Shown here piece by piece: positions 9,874-20,300 of a stretch of 64,000 nucleotides of DNA. Each line of letters starts with the position of its first letter. Position 1 is the first letter of the stretch. The notes beneath the pieces are model-generated. The model ran no database searches. It worked only from the letters and a program-made list of their open reading frames with translations, and was not told where the DNA came from. Origin of the DNA: Planctomycetaceae bacterium (GTDB lineage: Bacteria; Planctomycetota; Planctomycetia; Pirellulales; Lacipirellulaceae); assembly GCA_002702655.1 (NCBI GenBank), contig PABB01000023.1, positions 62,001-126,000 on the forward strand, read 5' to 3'. The position numbers and the translations under genes were made by a program.

Positions 9874-11631
9874 ATGTTTCGATTGAAATGGTCCAGGGCC
9901 GTTTTGCTCGGCGGCCTTCTTGCTGTCTTTGCCGCCCCGACGCGGGCTGCCGATCGGCCGCCCAACTTCGTCGTGATCGTGACCGACGATCAGGGGTGGG
10001 GCGATTTGTCGTGTCACGACAATCCGGTGATCGAGACGCCGCACATCGACGCCCTGCGGGCAGGCGGGTGCGAGTTGACGCGGTTCTACGTGTCGCCGGT
10101 GTGCTCGCCGACGCGGGCCTGTCTGATGACGGGACGCTACAACTATCGCACGCGGGTGATCGATACCTGGCGGGGGCGGTCAATGATGGAGCCCGACGAG
10201 CAGACCGTGGCTGAGTTGCTGGGCGCCGCCGGCTATGCCACGGGGATCTTTGGCAAGTGGCACCTGGGCGACTGCCGACCCATGCGTCCGCAGGATCAGG
10301 GGTTCGACGAGTCGGTGGTCTGTCGCGGCGGCGGTCTCGCGCAACCATCCGAGCCGCCGGAGAACGACCGCCGCTACACGAACCCGATCTTGTGGCGTAA
10401 TGGCCAACAATTTCAATCCAACGGCTACTGCACAGACGTGTTCTTTGGCGCCGCCGAAGAGTTCATCGAACAGTCGGTCTCTCGTGGCCAGCCGTTTCTG
10501 GCGTTCGTTACGCCCAACGCGCCTCATGGGCCGTTTCATGACGTGCCAACCGCTCTGTATGAGAAGTACAAGGCACGTTCGGACGCGCTCGCCGAATTGG
10601 TCCCGGGCGGGCCGCAGCAAGTCGACACCGTGGCCCGGGTGTTCGCGATGGTCGAGAACATTGACGAGAACGTGGGTCGCTTGCAGGCGACGGTTGCACG
10701 ACTGGGAATCGCGAACGACACGCTGATCGTGTTCATGAGCGACAATGGCCCCCAAACGCGGCGGTACGTCGGCAACCGTCGCGGCGTCAAGTGCGAGGTG
10801 CTCGAAGGGGGCGTTGCCAGTCCGCTGTTCGCCCAATGGCCCGGGCGGATCGAGCCGGGATCAACCAGCGACCGCGTGGCGGCGCATATCGACGTGCTGC
10901 CTACCTTGCTGGAGGCGGCCGGGGTCAAACCGCCGGCGGGGCTCACGCTCGACGGCCGGTCGCTGCTGCCGCTGCTAGCGGGCGATGCGGGCGATCTCGA
11001 TTGGCAAGACCGGCAACTTTACTTGCAGAGCCATCGCGGCTCGCACGTCGTACCGGGGCACAATTTTGCCGTCATCGGCCAACGATGGAAATTGCTGCGT
11101 AACAGCGGATTCAATTCGCCCTACCCGCTGGCCGAGAGCAGCTATGAGTTGTACGATCTGCAGGCCGATCCGCGGGAGCAGCAAGACCGCATCGCGGATC
11201 GCCCTGAAATCGTCAGTCGCATGCTGGCCGATTACCATCGCTGGTTGGCGGACGTATCGGCGACGCGGCCAAATAATTATGCTCCGCCACGGATCGAATT
11301 GGCGCCCGACGAAACGGCTGCCACGACGCTTACTCAGCAGGATTGGCAAGCCACCGGCCCCGGCTGGGGCGATCAGGGCGAGTGGCTGTTGCATGCCCCC
11401 AAGCAATACCCCGCCGACGTGACCGTACTGTTGCCGCGGCCGGCGCAGGGGACTGCTCTGCTGTCGTTGGGAGGCACGATCGTCAGCCAAGTTCTGGAAT
11501 ACCCAGTTGATCGCGTGGAGTTTCCCGGCGTGCGCGTCCCGTTTGGCGATTTCTCAGTCCATTTTGAGGTGGTTGAGGGGGGCGAATCGGCTCCCCCGCG
11601 CCAAATCTTCATAGTTCCTCGCGCCGAGTGA
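9874..11631 (+). CDS. exported formylglycine-dependent sulfatase
   Basis: 585 residues from the ATG at 9874, which is preferred over an in-frame start at 9811 because a classic signal peptide (VLLGGLLAVFAAPTRAA) begins there. The alkaline-phosphatase-superfamily sulfatase core is clear: the metal-binding VTDDQGWGD near the N-terminus, and the CSPTR motif (Cys77) in VCSPTRACLMTGRYNYRTRV, where the cysteine would be converted to formylglycine by an FGE-type enzyme. FGKWHLGD and the FMSDNGPQT metal site follow. A C-terminal beta-rich extension of about 130 residues lies beyond the usual catalytic end. The enzyme removes sulfate esters, most likely from polysaccharides. No sulfatase-maturing enzyme is in the window. 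Confidence 0.93.
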   Translation: MFRLKWSRAVLLGGLLAVFAAPTRAADRPPNFVVIVTDDQGWGDLSCHDNPVIETPHIDALRAGGCELTRFYVSPVCSPTRACLMTGRYNYRTRVIDTWRGRSMMEPDEQTVAELLGAAGYATGIFGKWHLGDCRPMRPQDQGFDESVVCRGGGLAQPSEPPENDRRYTNPILWRNGQQFQSNGYCTDVFFGAAEEFIEQSVSRGQPFLAFVTPNAPHGPFHDVPTALYEKYKARSDALAELVPGGPQQVDTVARVFAMVENIDENVGRLQATVARLGIANDTLIVFMSDNGPQTRRYVGNRRGVKCEVLEGGVASPLFAQWPGRIEPGSTSDRVAAHIDVLPTLLEAAGVKPPAGLTLDGRSLLPLLAGDAGDLDWQDRQLYLQSHRGSHVVPGHNFAVIGQRWKLLRNSGFNSPYPLAESSYELYDLQADPREQQDRIADRPEIVSRMLADYHRWLADVSATRPNNYAPPRIELAPDETAATTLTQQDWQATGPGWGDQGEWLLHAPKQYPADVTVLLPRPAQGTALLSLGGTIVSQVLEYPVDRVEFPGVRVPFGDFSVHFEVVEGGESAPPRQIFIVPRAE

Positions 11632-11686
11632 CGGCGTCACGCGTTTTCGGCCCCAAGGGTACGGCGTGCGGTCGCGGGCGAAGACC

Positions 11687-11713
11687 GGGGCTGCTGGCGA
11701 GGCCGGCAGCCCC
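11687..11713 (+). terminator. GC-rich hairpin downstream of the sulfatase
   Basis: Eleven-base stem with one G-T pair and a five-base loop, about 55 bases after the sulfatase stop. No clear T-tract follows. It is a plausible Rho-assisted or weak intrinsic terminator. Confidence 0.35.
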
Positions 11714-12292
11714 AACTGTTATCGGAATCTTCTCCGCGCTCAGGTGTTTTTGCACCGTGGCGGCGGTTTGCCCGCGTGGGCCGGTTTTTGCTGAATCCGT
11801 GACCAATTCGTCAGCGTAGTGCAATCGACGGAGGCCGGTGCGACATCGGTGGAGACATCGTGTTGCGGCGCCGTCACGCCATGGCGCCATGGTGCGCCGG
11901 CCCATCGGAAGCCAAGACATGTCAACGGGTTACGGTGTCTCCGGAGTGCGGTGTCTTGTCGCAACACGGTCGCCTTGCGGTCTCGCGTTGAGCTTGGCCT
12001 ACGTGGCTGGTCGGCGGGCGACCAGAGATTTTCGGTCGGAACTGTCCGAGCAACGGCGAGTAAGCTGGTAGGGGGCGCCCCGGCAATCTCCCCAGAAGGA
12101 TTGATTGGCAGAAATTCTGCCCAATTTTGGCGAAGGACGGCGCTGCGCGATACACTGCGGGGATTGCGGCGGCCCACGCCGTCGCGGCCTTCAGCGAGGA
12201 AACTGCGGTTGAGAATGCGGGCTGGCGCTCCCCTTCGTTGCTGCCGCAGGCGGCGGAGTCAGCGCTCACGATGACTACGGAACAGCATCACC
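11714..12292. other. 579-base spacer without a gene
   Basis: Only short mutually overlapping frames without family resemblance are present. The one structured element is the imperfect palindrome at 12105-12124. The spacer probably contains the promoter of the protease gene. Confidence 0.5.
12105..12124. promoter_or_regulatory. imperfect palindrome upstream of the protease gene
   Basis: A TTGG/CCAA outer pair flanks the perfect palindrome CAGAAATTCTG, with one extra C, about 170 bases before the protease start. It could be an operator; there is no direct evidence. Confidence 0.25.
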
Positions 12293-15200
12293 ATGCCGCC
12301 TACACCTTTTGGCACTCGAACCGGTAAGAAGCCGGGACATCGTCGCTTGGATTTCGAACCACTGGAGCATCGGCTGCCGCTCAGTGCGAATGCTACAGGA
12401 ACTGACGATGCGACTGCTGACACGCTCGCCCCCTACAAGTTGACGGGGGGCGCGAAGCAAGCGTACATCCAAGCAGCGCTGGCCAGCGTCACGACGTCGG
12501 CGCCGGCGGACGCGCTGGTGACGATCGCCGATGCTGGCGGCGAACTGATTCCCTTGGATCCGATTGAGTCGTCGCTGGTACAGGCCGGCTCGCAGATTGG
12601 GTTGACGGACTTCCAGAGCGATATCCGGTTTTCGGGCATCACCGGCGCCAACTCTGCGATCGTCGTGCTTGATACGGGGATCGATCTCGATCACCCGTTC
12701 TTCGGCCCGGACGGCAACCAGGACGGCGTCGCCGACCGAATTGTCTACAACGCCGACTTCACCTCGGGAGCGGCGACCGCCCAGGACGGCCACGGGCACG
12801 GCACGCATGTGACGAGCATCATCGCGTCGCAAGACGCGGTGTACGGCGGTATCGCGCCGGACGTGGACATCATTTCGTTGAAGGTGCTCAACGACAATGG
12901 CAGCGGTACGGCGGCAAATCTGGAGGCAGCCCTGCAATGGGTGGTGAACAACGTCGCCACGTACAACATCGTGGGCGTGAACATGTCGCTCAGTTTCGGC
13001 GACAATCACAGTCTGCCGGCAACACGCCCTGATCTGGGGCTGTCCGACGAGATTGCGGCGCTGGCCGCCCAGGATGTGATCGTGGCGTCCGCGTCGGGCA
13101 ATTCGTTCTTCGCTTTTGGAAGCAACCCGGGCGTCTCGTATCCTGCGGCTGATCCCAACTCCCTGTCCGTTGGCGCCGTTTGGGACGCCAATGCCGGCGG
13201 GCCGTACAACTGGTCGGGCGGGGCGAAGGATTTCACGACGGGCCCCGACCGCTTGGCCTCCTTCTCGCAACGCGATCCGGTGTTGACGACCGTGTTGGCG
13301 CCGGGCGCCGGCATTACGGCGGCGGCAATCGGCGGCGGGACGGTGACCTTTAGCGGGACGAGCATGGCATCGCCCGTCATCGCTGGCGCCGCGATACTAG
13401 CGCAACAGTTGTCTGTTCAAATGACTGGGCAACGGCTGTCGCTCGGCGAGTTTTCAGATCTGATTTCCGATACAGGCGTTCCCGTCTTTGATGGCGACGA
13501 CGAAGACGACAACGTCGACAGCACCGATTTTTGGTATCGTCGCGTTGACCTGCCGGCGATGGGCGATGCTCTCGATTCCAATGGGAAAAGCAGCGTTTCC
13601 CTGCCCACTGGGGTGAAACTGGCCAATTCTACCGTGCCCAAGGGGGGGACAGCCCGGCTGGAGTTTGTGATTGCCAACCAAGGCCTCGTTGCGACCGACA
13701 ACTTTACAACCGCGTTTTACCTGTCAGCAGATCAGCAGTTGGATGCGTCGGACGTCAGGTTGTCGGATTTGACCAATTATCTGGAGGCCGGCGATCTGAT
13801 CGATTTGACGCAGTTTGCGGTGCCATTGCCCTCGGGGGCGGCGACGGGCAGTCAATATATCCTTGTCTCCGTGGATGACTTCGACGACGTCGATGAAGCC
13901 AACGAAGCCGACAACATCGCGGCGACTCCGATTACGGTGACCGCAAGCTCCGCGAACCTCTTGATGTTCGAAACGTCAACGGACGCTGTCGTAGAGAACC
14001 AGGCGAGCGCGTTCGACTATGGGCAGCTGTTTCAGGGCGGTTCGAGCGTTACCAAGACGTTTCAACTGTTCAACGACGGAAGCGTCGGGCTGGTGTCGTC
14101 GCTCACGCTCCCGCCAGGGTATTTGGCCAGTGGTTTTCCCACGGCCGTGCCGCCCGGTTCTTCAGCCGCATTTTCCATCACGTTGCCTGGCAGCAACGCC
14201 CCAGGCGTCTACTCGGGAACCGTCTCGATACAGTCAAACGACCAAAATCAGAACCCCTTCACTTTTGACGTCACCGGGATGCTATTGCCGGCCGACGACC
14301 ATGGCGACAACGCGTCGCTGGCGACCGCGGTAGGTCTTCCTGCTGTCGTCGACGGGCAGATTGGCCATGTGGGCGACGTGGACTGGGTGCGATTTAACGC
14401 TGTCGAAGGGGCCCAGTATCAGTTCTCCACATCGCTTGGCACGCTACCGGATTCGGTGCTGCGTTTGATCGCGCCGAACGGGACCAGCACGCTCGTGCTG
14501 AACGACAACTCGCAGGGGACGTTGGCGTCTCGTATCAATTGGACGGCCCCGGCCGACGGCGCTTACTTTTTAGAGGTAACCGGCAAAGGCTCCCAACTGG
14601 GGACGTACGAGCTATCGCTGCTGGTCAGCGACGACTATGGCAACTCCGCGTTGGCGGCCACGCCGATGAACGATCCCAGCACGGTTGCGGGAAAAATCGA
14701 ATCGAGTAGCGATCAGGATTGGTTCGCTTTCGACGCGATGGCGGGCGTCACCTACAACGCGACAGTGTTTACCCAAACCCTCCCGGGGGCCGTGCTGCGA
14801 TTGTTTGACGTTGATGGCGTGACCGAATTGGTCCCCAGCAGCGGCGAGCCGGGGAACTTCGGCGCCCAGTTCAACTTCACGCCGTCGGCCTCTGGCACGT
14901 ATTACGTCGTCGTCGAGGCGTCGACGCCCGGGCTTGTCGGAAGCTATACCTTCTCGCTCACCGGCGACGACGACTTTGGCGACGATGCGGCGAACGCCTT
15001 CGCGCTGGCGGGTCCGGGGACGCTCCCTGGGCAGTTGAACGATCCGACCGATTCCGACTGGTTCGAGTTTTCGGCCGTCGCCGGCGCGCGATACGACGCC
15101 ACGCTGACGCTCAACGACGTCGGAACGGCCGGGTTTCGTCTGGTCGATGTCGACGGCGCGACGCAGTTAATGGTCAACTCGGCGTCCTTCGGATCGCCAG

Positions 15201-17248
15201 CGGTGATCGAGTGGGTCGCCCCCGCGGCGGGCGTTTACTACATCGAGGTTGCCAATTCGGCCGGGACGACCAGCGATTACGAATTTGATCTCACGGTGGT
15301 CGACGACCATGGCAACGATGCTCCGAGTTCGACGCTTTCGTCGGACCCCAGTTCGAACGCGGGCGTACTGGAAACGCCCGGCGACGTCGATTGGTTTGCG
15401 CTGGAGGCGCTCGCCGGCGTGGATTATCGGTTTGAAGCGGTGTTGGGGGCCCTCGGCGGCGCTCAGTTGCGGCTCGTCGATACCGATGGCGTCACCGAAT
15501 TGCTCGCTAGTGCGTCCCCGCAAGCCCCCAGCATCGACTGGACGGCGCCTGCGGACGGAACCTATTACATCGAAGTCGCCGCGGACAATGGCGTCAACGT
15601 GGGCGACTTTGACCTGCTGATTACGGGCGCCGACGATCACGGCGACAATGTGGCCAATGCAACTCCCATTGCAGTTCCGTTGGCTACGACTGGCGAGATT
15701 GAGACAGAAGACGACGCTGACTGGTTCGTCGTGCCCGTCATTGCCGGCGTAGAATATCGAGCCGAGGCGGTTGTCGGGACGCTGCCGGGGGCCTATCTGC
15801 GGGTCTTCGGCCCCGATGGCGTCACCGAAATTGGCGCGGCGATGGGAGTCGACGCCGCGCCGGCCGGCGTGAACTTCGTGGCGAATAGCACGGGCGACTA
15901 TTACATTGAGATCGAGGAGTTTGTGCCGACCGGCGCTGCCGTTGGCGCCTCAGCGGCGGCCTCGACGGGCGGCTCCTATCAGGTATCGGTCTCGGCCGTC
16001 TCGCGACTGCCCGGTGACTACAACGGCGATCAACAGGTCAATGGCAGCGATTTTCTTGCTTGGCAGCGCGACGCCTCTTCGGGCGGCCCCGCCGTGACGC
16101 CGGTGCTGGATACGGGCGGGTTCGAGAGCTTTGCGCCCGGCGATATTGTGGATCAGTTCGGCTGGAAAGAAGCGCAGTACGATCCGGGCAACGCCAGTGT
16201 CGCCAACGTGCAGTCGACGGTCGTTGCCAACGGCAGCCAGGCCGTGCAGGTCGATCGCGTTCCTGAGGGCGACAAATGGTGGGCGTCGCCGCTGGGCGCC
16301 AGCGCGCCGACCGGGCAGTACGTCTTTGTCGAATGGGACATGCGCGTCACGGCCACCGGCGCGACGAACAACGGTTTGGGGCCGTTCTTCGGCGTGCAAT
16401 CGTATGACGCGGACGGCGGCTTCGGCCTGCTCGCGGCACTCGGGCTTGATGCGACTTCGCTGGACGTGGTTTATCAGCGCGAGGGCGACGGGGTGCTCGT
16501 CGAAGCGGGGCGCAAGGTGTCCTCCGACACCTGGTACCAATTCGCGCTGCTGATCGATTTCACCGCAAACGAGTTTACGGTCTATTTCGAAGAGCAGCCG
16601 CTGCACACGGGGCAACTCGTCGACCTGAACGTGTCGGGCGCCAACCTGAGCAGTCTCACTGATGCCGACATCGTCGCCCTGCCGGCCCAAGGCGCTGCTG
16701 TGTCGCAACAGTTGGGCGGCACGGCCTACGTCGACAATTTCCGAATCTACACGGCGCTGTCAGCTGATCCGTTCCCTGCCGACGGCAATGACGACGGCTC
16801 GGTCGACGCAGCGGATCTGAATCTATGGCAACAGTCGTACGGCGTCGATTATCGCGTTCCCGCCATGGCGGCAACAGCATCCGTCGTGGCAGCGCCGACG
16901 ACGGCGTTAGCCGTCGAAGCGGTCGCCGCCGACGCTGCGGCATTCCCCGCGGCAAGCCAGCCGGTCACGCTGACGATGATGCCCACGGTGACGTCAATCG
17001 CCAATGCCGGCAGCGACACGTTGCGTATCGAGCCGTTGAGCGAGGGCCGGGGCGCGAACTCGCCGACAGAGCGGCCGACGCGCAGCTTCGACGCGCAATT
17101 GCATGACGAAGCGTTGCGAGGCTGGCGACCGCAGTTGCGGGCTGATTCGGAGCTCGACGCGATGGACGCCGCCGCTGAGTCCGATGAATCGGCAGCCACT
17201 GGCGATGAGGCCGCGCTGGATTCCGTTTTCGAGAATCTGCTGCTCTGA
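12293..17248 (+). CDS. subtilisin-like exoprotease with PPC repeats and split dockerin
   Basis: 1651 residues. The N-terminus carries the planctomycete-type tag LDFEPLEHRLPLS (residues 19-31) instead of a conventional signal peptide. The S8 catalytic triad is intact: Asp127 in VLDTGID, His169 in GHGHGTHV and Ser357 in GTSMASP, with oxyanion Asn270 in SASGN. A CARDB-like domain follows (about 430-550), then a beta domain. Five tandem pre-peptidase C-terminal-like repeats start near 668, 779, 891, 1003 and 1113, each opening with DDHGDN or a variant. A dockerin-like calcium loop (GDYNGDQQVNGSDF) lies near 1240, a lectin/LamG-like domain at about 1275-1490, and a second calcium loop (DGNDDGSVDAADL) near 1500. 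The C-terminus ends in a short acidic/hydrophobic tail, LDSVFENLLL. It is convergent with the RG lyase. Confidence 0.92.
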   Translation: MPPTPFGTRTGKKPGHRRLDFEPLEHRLPLSANATGTDDATADTLAPYKLTGGAKQAYIQAALASVTTSAPADALVTIADAGGELIPLDPIESSLVQAGSQIGLTDFQSDIRFSGITGANSAIVVLDTGIDLDHPFFGPDGNQDGVADRIVYNADFTSGAATAQDGHGHGTHVTSIIASQDAVYGGIAPDVDIISLKVLNDNGSGTAANLEAALQWVVNNVATYNIVGVNMSLSFGDNHSLPATRPDLGLSDEIAALAAQDVIVASASGNSFFAFGSNPGVSYPAADPNSLSVGAVWDANAGGPYNWSGGAKDFTTGPDRLASFSQRDPVLTTVLAPGAGITAAAIGGGTVTFSGTSMASPVIAGAAILAQQLSVQMTGQRLSLGEFSDLISDTGVPVFDGDDEDDNVDSTDFWYRRVDLPAMGDALDSNGKSSVSLPTGVKLANSTVPKGGTARLEFVIANQGLVATDNFTTAFYLSADQQLDASDVRLSDLTNYLEAGDLIDLTQFAVPLPSGAATGSQYILVSVDDFDDVDEANEADNIAATPITVTASSANLLMFETSTDAVVENQASAFDYGQLFQGGSSVTKTFQLFNDGSVGLVSSLTLPPGYLASGFPTAVPPGSSAAFSITLPGSNAPGVYSGTVSIQSNDQNQNPFTFDVTGMLLPADDHGDNASLATAVGLPAVVDGQIGHVGDVDWVRFNAVEGAQYQFSTSLGTLPDSVLRLIAPNGTSTLVLNDNSQGTLASRINWTAPADGAYFLEVTGKGSQLGTYELSLLVSDDYGNSALAATPMNDPSTVAGKIESSSDQDWFAFDAMAGVTYNATVFTQTLPGAVLRLFDVDGVTELVPSSGEPGNFGAQFNFTPSASGTYYVVVEASTPGLVGSYTFSLTGDDDFGDDAANAFALAGPGTLPGQLNDPTDSDWFEFSAVAGARYDATLTLNDVGTAGFRLVDVDGATQLMVNSASFGSPAVIEWVAPAAGVYYIEVANSAGTTSDYEFDLTVVDDHGNDAPSSTLSSDPSSNAGVLETPGDVDWFALEALAGVDYRFEAVLGALGGAQLRLVDTDGVTELLASASPQAPSIDWTAPADGTYYIEVAADNGVNVGDFDLLITGADDHGDNVANATPIAVPLATTGEIETEDDADWFVVPVIAGVEYRAEAVVGTLPGAYLRVFGPDGVTEIGAAMGVDAAPAGVNFVANSTGDYYIEIEEFVPTGAAVGASAAASTGGSYQVSVSAVSRLPGDYNGDQQVNGSDFLAWQRDASSGGPAVTPVLDTGGFESFAPGDIVDQFGWKEAQYDPGNASVANVQSTVVANGSQAVQVDRVPEGDKWWASPLGASAPTGQYVFVEWDMRVTATGATNNGLGPFFGVQSYDADGGFGLLAALGLDATSLDVVYQREGDGVLVEAGRKVSSDTWYQFALLIDFTANEFTVYFEEQPLHTGQLVDLNVSGANLSSLTDADIVALPAQGAAVSQQLGGTAYVDNFRIYTALSADPFPADGNDDGSVDAADLNLWQQSYGVDYRVPAMAATASVVAAPTTALAVEAVAADAAAFPAASQPVTLTMMPTVTSIANAGSDTLRIEPLSEGRGANSPTERPTRSFDAQLHDEALRGWRPQLRADSELDAMDAAAESDESAATGDEAALDSVFENLLL

Positions 17249-17326
17249 CCCAATCTGCGGGACGTCCCCGGGGCTGAGCGACCGCAAACCGCCGCTCCGG
17301 CATGCTCGCGCAGTCGTCGAGACGGT

Positions 17327-20300
17327 CTACCGCCAACGCGTGCCGATCTCGGCAAAAATGGCGTCGGTCATGTCGAGATCGAGCGGCTCGGCCACCGCGG
17401 GGTCGTTGTGCTGCACCTGCGGCGAGAGTGCCAACTCGGCGAAGTCAGCGCGGACGGTTGGCGTGTCGCGCCGCAGCGGCGCCGCTGCGGCTTGCGTGAA
17501 GGCGACAGACGGTTTCTCGGGCTGCGCGGCGCTCCCGGAGGAGACGAGTTCCACCGTCGTTGATTCCAAACTCGTGACGGCCGGCAGGTCGATCGACTCC
17601 GACGCCACGAATGCCGTGGCAGCCTGCGACACCGGGGCGGCCGATGCGGGCAGGTCCCGCTGCCACGCCAGGAAGTCGCTGCCGGTCGCCGCCAAGTCCC
17701 CGTTGGCATCGCCGGGCAGATAGCCGTACTCGACCTTCGAGCCGTATGTCTGTTGCCACACGGCCAAATCGGCGGAAGTGATGGTACCGTTCAGATCAAA
17801 GTCGCCTGGCAGCGCGGGGTGGGCCGAGACGGCATATACCTGCGGCTGCGGTGGGGCGTCCATCCCGGCGCCCAGGAAGAAACTAGGGTGTGGCGGCTGG
17901 TTGTAGTACACGTTCTGCCACGCGATCGCCTCGCGGTACTGCGTATCGTGCATCAACGTGACCATCCGCGATTCGGCGGGGATCACGGTGCTGAAGATCC
18001 GCAACGCCTGGTTATCGCTGCGGCGCCACATGACCTCCTCGCGCCAGTCGCCGAACAGATCGCCCGACAGGGCCGGCGTGGATTTCGTACCATTGTTCGA
18101 CGCCGAATCGAGGGCGTATTGCTGCACGCCGTTCTGCGAGGGGTCGAGGTCGAAATTAGAACGTCCCGGGTTGGCCCACTGGTAGTTCCACTTGGAGATG
18201 GTTGTGCGGTCGAGCAACTCCCGCAGCGGGTCAGCGTCCCACCACACGGCGAAGTTGTAGAACATGTTCTGCGGCGTTTCGTACAACGGTCCGTCTTGGA
18301 CGTTGTAGATCATCCGCGCACCGCCGTTGGGGTCGCTGGTCGCCGCCCAGAATTCGAACCCCGGGTGATTGGCGTCGATGTCGAACGCCACGCCGCGACC
18401 CACGTCGTTCGTCGCGGGGATGCCCATCAGCAACTCGCCGGTCATGGCGTCGCGGTAGTCGCCCCCGGCTGTGCCGTACTCGCCTGGGTTCTCGTGCGGT
18501 TCAAAAATCTCCAGTCCCGGGTTGTCGGGGTCCATGTCGGTGACGTGTAGCGCGTCGCCATGGCCGCGGCCCGTGCTGTACAGGCCCGAGCCGTCGTCGT
18601 CGACGACCATGGCGCCCCAGACGACCTCGTCGAAGCCGTCGCCGTCGACGTCCGCGACGCTGACCGCCTGATTGCCTTGACCCACGTACTCGGGATTCAC
18701 GTCGCGTGCCGAGCCCTCGATGGCCGAGAACGCCCACCGCTCGGACAACTGTCCGTTGCGCCAATCCCAAGCGGTCAGTTCCGTCTTGGCGGTCAGGCCG
18801 GACCAGCCATGATAGATCCCGCGACCGGTGACCAGGCTCGGCCGCTGGCCGTCGAGATACGCCACGACGTACTTGTGCGTGGTCGCGCGGTGGCCGTAGT
18901 CGTCGCCCCAGTCGGTCACCGCGCCGCGATCAGGCTGCAGCGGCGTGTTGGCGAGGATGGCGCCGGTCTGCCCGTCAAAGATCGTCAGATACTCTGGCCC
19001 GCTGGTGATCCAGCCATTGGGCTCGCGCCAATCGGCCGTCGCGTTGCCAATCACCTCGCCCGTGCCGGAGGTCGTGCCGTCGGACGTGTTCATGGCAACC
19101 TCGGCTCGGCCGTCGCCGTCCAGGTCGTACACGATGAACTGCAGCGAACTGGCGATGGTGCGCAGGTTCACGCCCACATCGATCCGCCACAGCAACGTAC
19201 CGTCCATGTCGTACGCGTCGACGAACATGTTAGGAGTTTGCGAGAACAGGTAGTCCTTGCCCTCGATGGGATTGGTCGGTTCGCCGGTCCATTTGAGCAC
19301 GATCTCGTAGTCCCCGTCGCCGTCCAGATCGCCGACGCTGGCGTCGTTGGCCGTGTAGTGCCAGGCGTCGCCATCGGGCGTGGTCGTTGGCGCCGGCAGT
19401 TGAATCGGCACTTCCAGGAACTGCTGAATGGGCGCGAAGGCGGACACCGTGAACGTCTCGCTCGGCGCCAACTCGATTCCGGCCACGACCGGTCGCACAT
19501 AGTACGTGTTGTTGAACGTCATCGGCGCCGTGGCGTCCACGAAGTCGGTCGTCTGCGTCAGCGGCGTAGCGTTGAGTCGGGTCGCTCGCCCCCCGTTGGT
19601 GCGATACAGGTTGAACGCCACGTCCGGCGCATCGGTCCCCAGCAGCCGCCAACCGACGTAGATCTCGCCCGTCGCCCGCCGCATGGCGATCAGCCCGCGA
19701 TCGAGCGCTTCGACTTGGCGGACGAATCGCGTGGGATTCTCGGGATAGGGATCCGGCGAACGGACGGGGCCGTCGGCAAAGTCGGCCGCCACCTCGTTCG
19801 CCGAGAGAGCCGTGTCGTGGATGCGGATCTCGTCGATCGAACCGGTGAAACCGTGGTCGTTGTCGTACAGCGAGCGGCCAAACCACGCAACAGCTTGGGT
19901 CACGTCGCCGATGTCTTGCCCGGCCAGCGGCTGCGAACTGGCCAGCGCTCCATCGACGTACAGTTGCAGTTGGTCGACGCCCGGATTGACCACGGCGGCA
20001 ATCATATGCGTGGCCGCATTGTCGGTCGTGGCGGCGCTGGCGATGATTTCGTTGGGAATGCCGCCGGGCGTGAAGACCAGTCGCGAATCGCCGGCGCTGG
20101 AGCGAGGCGTGTAGAACAGGTAGCTGTCGCCGGCGCCGCCCGATTGGTTGCCGATGTCGAATAGCCGGGTCCAATTGGCCGCGTTGGTCGCAGAGAACCA
20201 GACTTGGATCGTTGCGGCGCCGGCGGCGGGAATCGCGGCCGTGGGCAGCGACGCATACTGCACGGTCGCGGCGTTGCCGCTGGGCACGCCGGAGTTGGCG

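Noticed and set aside
18560-20164. 534-residue plus-strand frame within the RG lyase gene
   Set aside because: Shadow of the PL11 lyase; no motif, and composition typical of antisense of high-GC coding DNA.
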